Of a DNA stretch of 64,000 nt, positions 48,561-60,800 are shown piece by piece. The DNA lies in contig CM056727.1 of the NCBI GenBank assembly GCA_029844215.1, positions 22,543,450 through 22,607,449 on the forward strand. Direction: 5' to 3'. Position numbers and translations under genes: made by a program. Within the stretch, counting starts at the first letter, position 1; each line of letters opens with the position of its first letter. The stretch comes from Przewalskia tangutica (lineage: Eukaryota > Streptophyta > Magnoliopsida > Solanales > Solanaceae). The notes below the pieces were generated by a model. That model worked only from the letters and a program-made list of their open reading frames with translations. It did no database searches and was not told the DNA's origin.

Positions 48561-49158
48561 GATTGTTTTATGTTTGTAAGTGTGGAGAGCGTTAAACGTG
48601 TTCATGGAAGAATATTAAATATTGAACACCTTATTTTTTGACCGTGGTAAATATGAGATACCTTATTAGATTGGCAAGCTTGCAGTTTATCAATTAACTA
48701 GTAAAATGACCATCACTTTGAACATGAAAAAAAATAGAGAGCAACGAACATATCTTGATCTAAGACCATTTTATTTGTGTCTTTTTTGAAATAAGATTAA
48801 TTTGATATTATTCAAATAGAATACAAATATAATTATAATAAACTGAAAATAATAGTTAAATAATCTCATTTCCTCCCTTACTTATGGTCAAACATATATA
48901 TGGCCTCAATTCGTGAAAGACTATATAATTCCAAAAATTGTATTTTTAATAAAAATATCGAACGAATCATTCACTTATTTCATAAATTTCTTGAACGCCG
49001 TTACATATAAAAAGACTTTACTATTAATCACATGATACCAATGTCCAAACCAAGATCGAATGTTAGTGATAAAAATACCAGTCGAAGAAAGAAGACAATA
49101 TGCATATATTCACATCACCAAAGACCAAAAGCAAAAGGGAAAAAAAGTCAATTATTTT
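48561..49158. other. AT-rich spacer
   Basis: No ORF or repeat recognised. Ends in ATTTT, the target site of Copia E. Confidence 0.5.
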
Positions 49159-49408
49159 TGTTAAACAGTGGGTCCAGTCGTGTGGTCCATGCCGATGTAA
49201 TGTGTGAGGCCTTTCCCCTTTTCTTATGTATTTGGTAAATATTAGACTTAGGTTTGTACTTTAATTAGTAGTGTAATATTACCATAATTGTAAAGTTAAT
49301 TTTCAAATAGAATAGAGATTTCTAGGTAGAATAGGAAGATGATCTTCCTTATAACTTGTATATATATGCCTTTCATTAATAAGAATAATCAAGGAATTAT
49401 TTCTTTCA
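49159..49408 (+). repeat. Copia E 5' LTR
   Basis: From TGTTAAACAGTGGGTCC to TTATTTCTTTCA, with a TATATATATG box near 49359. The primer site follows directly. Confidence 0.92.
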
Positions 49409-49421
49409 TGGTATCAGCGCC
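49409..49421 (+). other. Copia E primer binding site
   Basis: TGGTATCAGCGCC, initiator-Met tRNA type, directly after the LTR. Confidence 0.85.
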
Positions 49422-49589
49422 TAGATTCTCTTTACCCTGCTTCCGCTCCTCAAAATTTCTTTTCTTTTTTCCCGAAATTTTGCCCTAATTCTCGAGTTTT
49501 GTGGGTTCTTCCTCCTTCACCAATACCGAGTATCTTCTCTTCCAAAAACTTTTCTCACAAATTTCCTTTTCTGAATCTTGCTATTTCCT

Positions 49590-50600
49590 ATAGCTGATAA
49601 GAACACTTTTCATCCTGCCCTCTCGGTTTCTAACATCAAGAGTGTCATCCATATTGTTCTTGATCTTGAAAACGTCCAATATGGGACGTGGGCGAAATTA
49701 TTCAAGATTCATGCTAAAGCACATAAAGTTCTTCACCGCATCATCCCTCCTCCTCCTTCAAAGGAGGGTGATAAGGCGTCTACATTTAATGTGCCCACTC
49801 AAGAAGCAGACCCAGAATTATGAGACATGTTTGATTCCAAGGTTCTTTAGTGGATTTATGTCACTATCTCCTTGGATCTCTTACAGACAATTATGGAACC
49901 CAACTCTACGGTATGTGGCGTGGGCGTTTGCGTGACATATTTCAAGATAACAGTCATTCTAGAATTGTTATTCTTGAGCAGGAATTTTCGCAAGTGGATA
50001 TGACAAATTTTTCCAACGTCTCTTCTTATTGCCAACGCCTCAAGGACTTGGCGGATCAACTTCGCAACGTGGGTTCTCCTGTTTCTAATAGTCGTCTGGT
50101 TCTTTAGATGATTGTAGGCCTGTCAGAGGCCTATAATGATGTTGCATAAGTTATTCAACAGAGTAAAACTTTGTCAAAGTTCTATCAGGCCCATTCCATG
50201 CTTACATTGGAAGAAGCTGGCTTGGCTAAGAAAGCAGTGATTGGGAGTAGTCATGTCGGTATGGTGACTGCTTCCAATCCAGCCACCGTGACCCAAAGTC
50301 ACAACAACGGAGGTGGTAAAAAAGACCAGAATAAGAAGAATAATGGCAAGAATCGTGGCGGAAACAGCTGACAACATCAACAACAGTCGTGGAGCCCATG
50401 GGCCCCGACAGGCGATGGCGGTGGGTCCCAAAGACCTCGCGGCCGCGGCGCCTCGATATCCGCGGAGATACTTGCCTCGGCCAGCTCCCGATTCGACTTA
50501 CGGGTTCGGACAGACGTATGGCGCTCGGCGATTCTAGTATACTTGGGCTTCGCCCATCGAACTCACTACGTGGGACATACTCAGATCGACATGAAGCGAT
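49590..50600 (+). pseudogene. Copia E gag (broken)
   Basis: The N-terminal segment KNTFHPALSVSNIKS and VQYGTWAKLFKIHAKAH lies at 49596-49740. No ATG is left at the expected start. After frame changes, 49850-50107 has DIFQDNSHSRIVILEQEFS and LKDLADQLRNVGSPVS, and 50171-50371 has KFYQAHSMLTLEEAGLA followed by a Gly/Asn/Lys-rich tail. The remaining 230 bp is GC-rich and ends at the nested LTR, just before the protease. Confidence 0.85.
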
Positions 50601-53600
50601 TGTCACGACGAACGGGGCGTGGATCGTGCCTTACTCCGGACACCCTAGTGATACAACATCAGAGAAAATCAGCGGAAATAAAAACTTAAACAGAAACAAG
50701 ATACATCATAAGAAAATAGGCCAACCAAAGCGGTCGCGCCATGTATATATACATATCCGACGATTCTGATCCTTTACAAACCACCGCCACAACATCTTAC
50801 AGACCTGCAAGAATGTAACAACAACCGTGACGGGACGGGGCCGCCATACCCACGAATGTACAAGTACCTACAATGACAGGGACTATACGAAAGATAAGCC
50901 TCGAGAAACGGAGCTTCCCAATGAATGCGATCCTATGAGCGAGGATCAACAATCGTGTACCTCTACCGCGGCATGAGCATAACCCCGAAAGTCGATCTGG
51001 CAGTACCAAGTATGTGGCCGAAAATCAGAATGAAATCACATTTCATCATTTTATAAAACCATTTCGAAATAAATGCTTGATTATGTCAGTAAGGGACGAT
51101 ATCCCGAATAATCACTCACACATAACTATGGGTCTCGCCCATAATATCACTCATGCGTGGGACTCATTCCTCATCGTCGGCGATGCATGATGTAAACCAA
51201 CACCCGTATGTGAACACGAACACTAGATCACGCTGCGTCGTCAAACCGATCGGGCGAGTAGAATCGCTATACCGGTTCAAAAGCTAGTCATAAAACTTCA
51301 CGGGCAAGGTACGGAAGCTAATTACGGATCCAAAAGCTAGCCACGCATCGGCCGAGGCAAGTACCAAAGCTAACGTGCCACTAGCCAACCGTCTCACGAG
51401 ATATGGCCGAGGCAAGTATCTCGCTATCTACCGACTGCCGATACACGAGAAATGACCGGAATGAGTATCTAAAGTGTGCTGTAACCACATGTACAAATCA
51501 AGCCCGTGATTGTTCGTCACCGCAAGCTTCATGGATTAGCGGTCCATGGACTAACAACCTGAACCTCACAATGACCGCGTGCCCGGCGTCACCTCGGAAG
51601 TCATGGCCATGAAACCATCCTGCGGGCGCGTGCGTGGAACATCCATCGCGTCGGCGTGTCGAAGGAATAACAAGATGATACTCAAAGTGGACGATACTCG
51701 TGGAAAATCCAACGCGTCGGTATGTCCAACAATCAATCGGATAACCGCCTCCCAGAGTCACAAAGAAGACATCAACAAAACACTTGCACATCAAAGACTA
51801 TCACAACAAGCATAGGCAAGTTCAACATACATTTATTTTAATCAACAATCCGGGTTTCAACCCAAAACGCTACATACTTTCATTCTTTCAAAAAGACCTC
51901 TTTTTACGTAAAAGCCACATGATACTAATACTCGTAGTATATAAAGAAAACACGTTTACTTTTAAAACCAAATTACTTCACTTTCGTAAAAATCTTTACA
52001 AGGTTTTTAAAATCCAGTACTCTATACTTTTTCAAAACCCAATTAACTTACTCTTTTCAAAACAAGTAACCTATACTTAAATCAAGTTACTTCTCTTTTT
52101 CCAAAAAAACAAGTCGTTATAAGTCAAGTCTCTTGTCTTTCAAGATCAAGTCTCTTAACTTTCAAAATCAAGTCGTTTTACTGTCAAAACCAAATCTTTC
52201 TTTTATCTTCATAAAGTCGTTATAACTAACTTCCCATAAAGCCATTATAACACTTTATGTTTTAAACAAACAAAATTCATTTCACACACGTACGTCTACC
52301 GTACTATATAGTTCACAACAATCATGCTCAAGAGTATAGGAAGAATCACATACCTCTTCGGCTTAATCCACAAGCCAAGTCAAGTATGCCGCGCATAGAA
52401 GATCCACTTATAACAACCACAATATATTTATCAACTTCTAACTCTCTTCGTAGAATATTCTAAACACAAGATTCCTTATTTTACGGAAAATTCGGCAGCA
52501 CCTCCCCCCCCCCCCTATCACATAAATCTCTCCTATCCAGCCCGCTACTGTGCCAACAACACCTGTGGATTACACGTCTAACCTGACGTGTTCAATTCTA
52601 ACCACAATAATATTACTACACAAGTCTCATCAAATACGGTCAATGTAAATCTGATTCAATTCTTTTCAATTCTCACTCTATATATAGTATACTCAACTAT
52701 ATATTACTACAACATTGAATTTCCAATTACAATAGGGGGACATAGATCATTACCGATAAGCCCCAAAATTATCCAAGTTTATAAGTCGATCCGAGCAACG
52801 TTTAGCTCAACTCATACGCTCCAACCCGCTCAGCGACCCTTAGAAGTTTCTAAACAACTTCTCTAAACACTTCCACCAAGCTAGGAAGATTTTTCTAGGG
52901 TTTCATTTTGCGACTATTGGAATAAAGTAGTATTTCCGGGCTCCTAGTATTAAAATAACTTTGGAATATTACTAGGGATACTAGGCCAATGTATTTGGGA
53001 TTTTACAATAATACTCCAAGTATTTCTACTCAAGTGGGGAGAGGTGGACGAAAAGCATACAAAGGGAGGGAAATATTTGCCTTGGAAAGTATTCAAGTGG
53101 ATGAATATAATGTCTTCAAGCTAAGGGGTATTTATAGAAGAGTCAAGGGCCAAGATCAATATAAGTGTATGGTCAAGATTGGGCCATGTGTGTGTGGGTC
53201 CCACCACACCACATGGCCAAACGAAACTATGCCAAGTGTTAGGGCCAATTTCGGCCAAGTGAGTAGGTGACAAGTGGCTAGCCAGCATCACACCATTCGA
53301 CACGTGGCCACACAAGGGGGGTGACACGTGTCGCCCCCTTACTCGCCCACAATATTTCGTCCTCCGAAAATATCCAAAATATCGGAAATCTCAAAAATAA
53401 AGCGGGCCCCACAAAACCGTAAATTTCTCCCGTGGGCCCCACGTGACCATTTCCGAAAATAAAATCTCAAAATTCTAATATAATCCAAGAATCCCAAATA
53501 CCAAATCTGGGAATCCAATTCCCATTAACGAACCTTTTTCTTCACAAAAACCGGAAACTTTTCCGTCGAAAATTCACATCTTTCTTTCATTCCAACATTT

Positions 53601-53659
53601 CTGTCGTATTCTCGTACGTATGTCCTCACATACATACCCTGGAACTACGGGGTATAACA
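50601..53659 (-). mobile_element. Tekay/Del-type solo LTR in Copia E (3059 bp)
   Basis: Starts TGTCACGAC and ends GGGGTATAACA, the same family as 16529-19486. Shared blocks include CCGTGACGGGACGGGGCC and CACGTACGTCTACCGTACTA. Flanks read GCGAT on the left and GCAGC on the right. The host Copia frame resumes exactly at the right edge (GAAGC.. / ..AATGCACAC region), so this is a true insertion although the duplication is imperfect. No internal domain. Confidence 0.85.
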
Positions 53660-54155
53660 GCAGCGATGCACACACTTGACTTGACTCAACCGGACCCTAA
53701 TGGTACATGGACACCGACGCCACTACCCACATGACATCCGATCAAGGTACTCTCTCGTCTTATTCCAATTTGAGTACTAATCGTGGTATAACTGTTGGTA
53801 ATGACAATTCTATTCCAATTAAGGGTTATGGTCATAAAACTTTGTCCCTTCCTCATTAACCACTTGTCCTGAAAACTACTCTTCATGCCCCAAAATTAAT
53901 TAAAAATTTAGTATATGTCCGTAAATTCACAACTGATAATTGAGTTTCTATTAATTTTGATCAATTTGGATTTTCTGTGAAGGATTTCAAGACGAGGAGT
54001 CATCTCATGAGGTGTAACAGTGGGGGGACCTATATCCAATCACACCAAGTCCAAGCGTCTCGCGTCAAGCTACGTCTATTTTATCTTCTTTAGATAGACA
54101 TAAGTTTATTTCTTGTAAGGGTACGCGTAGTACTCCAATTTGTCAATCCTGTGCT
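53660..54155 (+). pseudogene. Copia E protease and pre-integrase part (broken)
   Basis: Continues after the solo LTR: MHTLDLTQPDPNGTW, then the stretch where the DTGA active site is expected reads TPTPLPT with a frame change. NDNSIPIKGYGHKTL at 53799-53843 and the HAPKLIKNL segment follow. The pre-integrase finger at 54040-54160 is partly readable (CHKFISCKGTRSTPICQSC-like). Confidence 0.65.
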
Positions 54156-54912
54156 TTGGAAAAAATTATTAAATTACCATTTGTAGCTTCAAATTCGAAT
54201 ACTTCTATGTCATTTGAAATTATTCATAGTGATTTATGGATATCTCCGGCTCTCAGTTCTATGGGTCATCGTTATTATGTTCTATTCTTAGATGACTATA
54301 CTAAATATTTATGGACGTTTTCAATTGCGAAAAATCTCAAAATTTTTCCATGTTCATAAAATTTAGAGTCTTCATAAGAACGCAATTGGAACGGAAAATC
54401 AAAAAAATTCAATGTGATAATGGCAAAGAATATGATAATGGAAAATTTAGGGAGTTTTGTGCTCAAAATTGGATAAATTTTCGTTTTTCTTGTCCTTATA
54501 CGTCTTCACAAAATGAGAAAGATGAGCGAAAAATTCGTACCATTAATAATATTGTCCGCACTTTATTGGTTCATTCTTTCGTTCCTCCATTCTTTTGGCA
54601 TCATGCACTACAAATGGCTATCGATCTCCTAAATATTCTTCCCTCTGAAGGCTTGACATATTCATCCCCTTTAAAAGTGTTATACAATAAAACTCCGCCA
54701 TACACTCATCTTAAGGTCTTCGGATGCTTATGTTATCCACTGTTTCCATCCACTACAATCAACAAACCTCAGACACGTTCTACTCCTTGTGTATTTTTTG
54801 GGTTTTCCATCAAATCATCGTGGTTATAAATGTTTTGATTTGTCCTCTAAACGAATCATGGTTAGTCGTCATGTTATCTTTGATGAATCCCAATTTCCCT
54901 TCTCTAAAGTAG
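54156..54912 (+). pseudogene. Copia E integrase
   Basis: EIIHSDLWISPALSSMGHRY holds the first catalytic Asp, QCDNGKEYDNGKF the second, and the stretch before KIRTINNIVRT the position of the catalytic Glu (SSQNEKDERKIR). VFGCLCYPLFPST and FGFPSNHRGYKCFDLSSKR mark the C-terminal part. A frame change near 54350 and another near 54800 split the protein into three open pieces. Integrase joins element DNA to the host chromosome. Confidence 0.87.
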
Positions 54913-55293
54913 AAAAACCCGTGTCTAGTTCCTATGATTTTTTGGATGATGCTATCTCCCCCTATGTTCTCCGATATTTTTCAGGTTTGCCAGAAAATAC
55001 GCAGGTTCCCCAAAACCCGCCCTCAGCGCCGCGGCCCTGCATAGAGGCGCCGCGACGCCAAAACTCCTGCGAGCCCTGCAGTACTTCTGGCGCCGCGGCG
55101 CCAGTCCCCAGAGCCGCGACGCCTTCGACGGTACTTCCAGATATTTCCGAAATTTTTCAAAATTCACCCAATCCAGCCCAGAGTCATGGTCTAGTCACTC
55201 GTAGTCAAATGAGTGTTTTTAAACCAAAAAGACATTTCAATTTAAATTCAAATGTTCTTAAATCTCCATTACTCCGTAATTCTGTGTCTGCTT
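54913..55293 (+). pseudogene. Copia E integrase-RT linker carrying the GC palindrome
   Basis: Part of the open frame 54789-55580. It contains four palindrome copies (55025-55038, 55046-55059, 55089-55102, 55111-55123) that translate as Ala/Pro/Arg-rich sequence (STSGAAAPVPRAATPST) and do not break the frame. SHGLVTRSQMSVFKPKRHF follows, the standard Copia sequence before RT. Confidence 0.8.
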
Positions 55294-56160
55294 TAAATGA
55301 CCCTAATTGGAAAATTGTCATGACCGAGGAATATAATGCTCTTATTGATAATAAGACGTGGGAGTTGGTACCCCGTCCATCTGATGTTAATATTATTCGG
55401 TCTATGTGGATTTTTGTTCATAAGGAAAATTCTGATGGTTCATTTGCAAGGCATAAAGCTAGACTTGTAGGTGATGGTAAGACTCAGCAGATTGGTGTAG
55501 ATTGTGGTGAGACATTTAGCCCAGTGGTCAAGCCGGCTACCATTCGTACTGTGCTCAGCTTGACTCTTTCGAAATCATGACCCATTCATCAACTAGATGT
55601 GAAGAATGATTTCCTACATGGTGATCTTCAGGAGACAGTGTATATGTATCAGCCTTTGAGATTTAGGGATACTAGATATCCTAATCATGTTTGTCTATTG
55701 AAGAAGTCCTTGTATGGGCTTAAGCAGTCTCCACGAGTTGGTATAAGAGGTTTGCTGATTTTATTTCGACTATGGGTTTTTCTCACAGCAGGTCTGATAA
55801 TTCATTATTCGTATATCGTCGAGGATCTTCCATGGCTTATATTATGTTATATGTTGATGATATTATCTTGACTGTCTCTTCTGATACTTTGCGCAAATCT
55901 ATTATGACAATGCTCAGTTCTGAGTTTGCCATGAAGGACTTGGGCCATTTGAGTTACTTTTTGGGGATTGCTGTAACTCGTTATGCAGGTGGATTGTTCT
56001 TATCACAGAGAAAATATGCAGCAGAGATCATTGAGAGGGCTGGGATTTCATCATGTAAGTCCACTTCTACTCCAGTTGATACTAAACCCAAATTGGGTGC
56101 TGCAAATAGCTCTCCGTATGAGGATCCGATCAGCTATCGTAGTCTTGCAGCGCCTTCTTG
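55294..56160 (+). pseudogene. Copia E reverse transcriptase
   Basis: DPNWKIVMTEEYNALIDN, DCGETFSPVVKPATIRTV, LDVKNDFLHGDLQETVYM, LKKSLYGLKQSPR, then in another frame MLYVDDIILTVSSD with an intact YVDD and MKDLGHLSYFLGIAVTR. One stop (near 55580) and one frameshift (near 55740) inactivate it. Confidence 0.9.
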
Positions 56161-56745
56161 ATCCGGACGTTCACGCGACCGGACATTACATACGCCGTCT
56201 GTGGTGTGTTTATTTATGCATGATCCCGAGTTGAACATATGAATGCACTCAAACGCATTCTTAGTACATTCGAGAACAACGAGTATGTTTTGCATTTGTA
56301 TCGCCGTCGACGTCTACATTGGTGTCTGTCTGAGATCTTGATTGGGGTGGTTGTCACGACACCGCATCTGCGTCACGCCCGATATTGTATGTTTTTGGGT
56401 AACAACTTGGTCTCATGGTCTGCCAAGCGTCAATCTACGCTTTCACGTTCAAGTGTAGAATCAGAGTATCGATGGGTAGCTAATGTGATCTCCGAATCAT
56501 ATTGGTTACAAAATCTTCTTTTAGAGCTTCATTGTCTCATTGAGAAAGCTACCTTGGTGTATTGTGATAATATACGTGCCATCTACTTTTCTGGTAATCC
56601 AGTTCAGCACCAGCGTACTAAACACATAGAGGTGAATATTCACTTTGTTCGAGAAAAGGTAGCAAAAGGAGTACGCGTCTGCCATGTTCCTCGAGATATC
56701 AAATTGCAGACATCTTTACAAAGGGTCTTCCCTCAGTCCTTTTGA
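56161..56745 (+). pseudogene. Copia E RNase H
   Basis: KRQSTLSRSSVESEYRWVAN, LLLELHCLIEKATLVYCDN and GNPVQHQRTKHIEVNIHFV are the conserved RNase H elements, including catalytic Glu in ESEYR and Asp in YCDN. The first part (56161-56380) is frame-scrambled. The polyprotein end follows directly before the 3' LTR tract. Confidence 0.9.
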
Positions 56746-56814
56746 AGATTTTAGAGACAGTATCAGCGTAGCGTACGAAGACCGCTCGCTATGATTGCGG
56801 GGTATGTTAAACAG

Positions 56815-57054
56815 TGGGTCCAGCCGTGTGGTCCATGCCCATGTACCGTGTGGGGCCCTTCCCCTTTTCTTGTGTATTTGGTAAATATTAAACTTAGGTT
56901 TGTACCTTAATTAGTAGTGTAATATTACCATAATTGTAAAGTTAGTCTTCAAATAGAATAAGGATTTCTAGGTAGAATAGAAGGAGGATATTCCTTGTAA
57001 CTTGTATATATATGCCTTTCATTAATAAGAATAATCAAGAGATTATTTCTTTCA
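56815..57054 (+). repeat. Copia E 3' LTR
   Basis: 240 bp, preceded by the purine-rich GATTGCGGGGTA tract and followed by the ATTTT duplication. Confidence 0.92.
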
Positions 57055-57065
57055 ATTTTCATCAA

Positions 57066-57302
57066 AAAGACGAAATCCTCGCCCACAGGGCCCCCACCCC
57101 GGCCTGACAGAGATTGGTGGATGAGGTAAATCATGATTATTCAGCGGCCCACTAGGTGGGAGAACAATATCTGGTGCCCACAAGGAGTCATCCCACAAAG
57201 GAGGAATGAAACTCACACACTGCGGCTGACAGGACTCGAGCCCTGCATATTTAAAGGGCAATCTACCACTCTGAAAACAACTGAGCTACGCCCATGCGGA
57301 CT
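57066..57302 (-). mobile_element. tRNA-derived SINE
   Basis: On the minus strand: GCGTAGCTCAGTTG (A box) near 57293-57280 and GGGCTCGAGTCCTG (B box) near 57243-57230, then about 170 bp of body. The direct repeat ATTTTCATCAA lies on both sides (57055-57065 and 57303-57313). The left copy was later used as insertion site by Copia E, whose ATTTT duplication is its first five bases. A true tRNA gene is unlikely because the stems do not pair and the body continues after the B box. Confidence 0.75.
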
Positions 57303-57313
57303 ATTTTCATCAA

Positions 57314-57873
57314 TCTTGCTCGTAGCATAGAAAAAAAGCAAAAAGATAAAATAAAAGTACATTACTGTATTTAATTATTTTTTTGTCTCAATTTAAATGT
57401 CGCTTGACTAGATACAAAATTTAAAAAATAAAGAAAGATTTTTTAATATTATAATTTTAATTTAAAAATATGTATAATATATCTAAAATATTTTTTGAAT
57501 CCGGTGATTATAAACTTTATGAATAAACAAAACATTCACATGCACATCATCCAAGAAAGTTTTCACAGATTGTCCTCTTCTCTTCAGCTTATATTAATAA
57601 ATAATGCAGGTGTCTTCATTCTCCATCCAATTCTTGGTGGCGGCAATATTAATGTTTCACTGTAATATAGCACAAATAATAGTTTCTATCCGTGCCCATA
57701 TTTAGACCTTTGCCTTTTAAGTACTGCAAAAAGGGTTGCTTCCTTTGTGAACTTCACTTCTTATAGTACTTGTGAAAAAGCAACAACCTTTAAGCTTGGG
57801 AATTGCTAATGGAACAAATGGGTAGTTGTTTTTGAAGAAAAAAGAGTACCCCAGTTGTGATTTTGAGCTCAAA
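57314..57873 (+). promoter_or_regulatory. Upstream region of the subtilase gene
   Basis: AT-rich, no ORF. It must contain the promoter and 5' UTR, but I see no decisive TATA box. An in-frame stop at 57821 followed by no other ATG makes the ATG at 57874 the likely start. Only 560 bp separates the start codon from the SINE/Copia E junction. Confidence 0.5.
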
Positions 57874-60800
57874 ATGGAAAAAGATTTCAGCTTTAAGTTG
57901 TTCTTGGTAGTGCTTATTTTGGGTGTGTTTGTAAATTGTGGGTTGTGTTTGGAGGATGAAGATTTAGATGCTGCTGTGTATATAGTTACTTTGAAACAAG
58001 ATCCTGTTTCTCATTTATATGGTGAGGAGCTTAGAGTGAAGGGTCACCATCATCCTCACCACCACCACTCCAAGAACCATGGTTCAGGAAATGTTAGTAG
58101 ACTGGATAAACCAAGGTATTGCTTGTTAACTAAATAAACTATTTTTCTCTATGCTTCTGGAAAAGAGATGTCTTATTCTTGTTGGTTTGTTTTGTTCAAT
58201 GAATGATGGCTGGTTTTAGTTGTAAATTGGGAAATCTATAAATGCAAGTCTATTACTGGCTTGGAATTAGCTTTTGTAATGCCCAAGTGTATGAAAGTTC
58301 TAGATTGTGTATGCTTAGAGGGAATTCTTGGTAATTGATAATTTGTGCATCTGACTGATTATTCAGGCAACAAGAAAAAAAATCCAATTTTTTTGTAAGA
58401 AAGTAAAATAAAATATATAAAATAGAAAATTCAATCACCATGCAATGAATTATTATGTTAAGATTCTGACTGAGTGAAACGTAATTGATAAGATGGGAAA
58501 TCTTTAGCACTTCCTCTCTCATAGGCTCATAGCTAAAAAAATTGAGCTGTGTATCCACTATCCAGTTGTAATGGAGAAGTTTTAATCTTACTCAATTATC
58601 ACATTGTAGACTTGTACTTAACTGACACTTTTGTATTTCTTGCATTAATGGATTAGTGTATTTACTCATTGTCTGTCTTCTTACTATAAATCTCTGTCAT
58701 ATCATTGATCAGCTTTATTTTAATCAGCAATACTTCACACAAACATGCCCACAATGCTTCCTCCATATCACAGATGCACGATTCTTTATTGAGGAAGGTA
58801 TTGAGAGGAGAAAAGTATTTGAAACTTTACAGCTACCACTACTTGATCAATGGATTTGCTGTGCTTGTTACTCCCCAGCAGGTAATTAACAGCTGCCGTT
58901 GCCTTCTTTCTTGCTAGGCATTCATGACACTGTTGATAGTTAAGCAAATATGTGGTCTTGTGTGTTTTGAAGCTAATATCAATTCATGCATATGTTGATA
59001 TTTCAAGGTTTTCAAGCTTGCAAATAGGAGAGAAGTGTCAAATGTGGCTTTGGATTTCTCGGTCAGAACTGCAACCACACATACACCACAGTTCCTAGGT
59101 CTTCCTCTAGGAGCATGGGCTCAAGAGGGTGGCTATGAAACTGCTGGGGAAGGCATTGTGATTGGTTTCATTGACACTGGAATCGATCCAACACACCCCA
59201 GCTTCTCTGATAATACACCTGAGAGGCATTATCCTGTTCCACAGCATTTTTCAGGCATTTGTGAGGTCACTCGAGATTTCCCATCTGGATCCTGCAATAG
59301 GAAGCTTGTTGGTGCCCGTCATTTTGCAGCCTCTGCTATAACCAGGGGGATATTTAACACAACTCAGGACTATGCTTCTCCTTTTGACGGTGACGGCCAT
59401 GGGACGTAAGTGTTATCTTCCTTATGGACCATTTCTCTATAGCTTTTTGTCTTTAAGCACTCTTCGCAAAGCACACCAATTTCTAGAGAACCAAGTCCTA
59501 TCGATTAGTTCCAACAAAGTGGTTGGGGTCTAACTAGTATTTCATTCCAATCTCGATTTTTGTTGGAATTGGTCTTGAATAAGCAATTTCCCTTGGTTGA
59601 CGTTCTTATTTCTTTTTTGGTTTAAATTGATTTGTTTGCTTAGACAAATAATCCTCTGATCTCTTATTAAAGTGGAAGTTCTATTCATGGAAGTAAAGTC
59701 TTAGTCCATTGGGTTGACTTGAGCTCAAGTAACCATTGGGATAACAACATATATTCATCCTTCAATAAATGACAGGCACATGAAACCTTCTAATCCTACC
59801 ACAAATATCATGTTTTTTTCTGAAAATTCCTTTATGCTTCCTGTTTTGAGATATCTATGATCCATTTTGTTTCTTTCATGTAACCTGCAAAACATGTGTT
59901 TTCATAAATTCAAAATCTGGTACAGAGTAGGGTAACTAACCAAACCTGCAGTATAGTCTGATTTGGGAAAGAAGCAAAAGTATCTTTTTGACTATCCACT
60001 TGCTGGAATCATTGATTAGAATGTGCTAATACACCATCTTTCCTTCGGTATAGCTGAAAAGACTGTTTTATTTGATGAGAGTTACTTTATTTAGACTGGA
60101 GAGATATTAAAGCACTTCCGTTGGACTACAATTAGTATGCTTATAGCCATGGACGTACCCTTGATGATCTCAAAGAGTTAAACCCACACAACAGATAGAC
60201 AAACTCACACACGAAAAAAAAGAAATTGATGATTGTTCAGACCTTCTTGATATTGTTGACATGCTTTTTCCCAGTATACAGTCTGCTTATATTCACTGAT
60301 TTTTTTTAGTTTACTGAAAGTAATATCTACTACCAAGTGGCTTGAATTTTCTTAACCACGTGCAGCCATACAGCTTCAATTGCAGCAGGGAATCATGGGA
60401 TCCGTGTTGTTGTAGCTGGACATCACTTTGGAGATGCTAGTGGAATGGCTCCTCGTGCACAGTAAGAGGCCTCAAAAGTTGAATCTTTTTCTTTCTTGAT
60501 TTGTAAATACCCTATGTTGATTGTGATGCTCAACATGTAATTATAGTCTGTTACTTGGAAGAGATCCTGAAAAAGATACCGATGATATTGGTTGTGCTTT
60601 CTACTGATCTGTATATCTATCTAGTTACAATCAATTTACATGCTTATTGTCTCTTCCACTCGTCTTTCATGACCTCTCTCTTTGTGATGTTTGTTAATGG
60701 TCTGTCTGGGCATGCTCTTCTTTTGAAATATGTGATTCAAGTGACTGCTAAACCAACACTTTTTTTACAGTTATAGCTCATGATTATAAGGTTAGCCCAA

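Larger units (their letters stand above)
49159..57054 (+). mobile_element. Copia E with nested solo LTR
   Basis: LTRs at 49159-49408 and 56815-57054, with a perfect target duplication ATTTT (49154-49158 and 57055-57059). Without the nested 3.06-kb LTR it is about 4.8 kb, the normal Copia size. By my count the LTRs differ at roughly 20 of 245 positions, so the insertion is old, and the ORFs carry matching decay. It landed in the target duplication of a SINE. Confidence 0.92.

Noticed and set aside
57230..57295. Possible tRNA gene on the minus strand (A and B boxes)
   Set aside because: Acceptor and anticodon stems do not pair, a long body follows, and an 11-bp target duplication surrounds it; SINE is the better call.
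60555..60776. ORF within the fourth subtilase intron
   Set aside because: Not in frame with the flanking exons, whose phases join perfectly without it; no S8 similarity.
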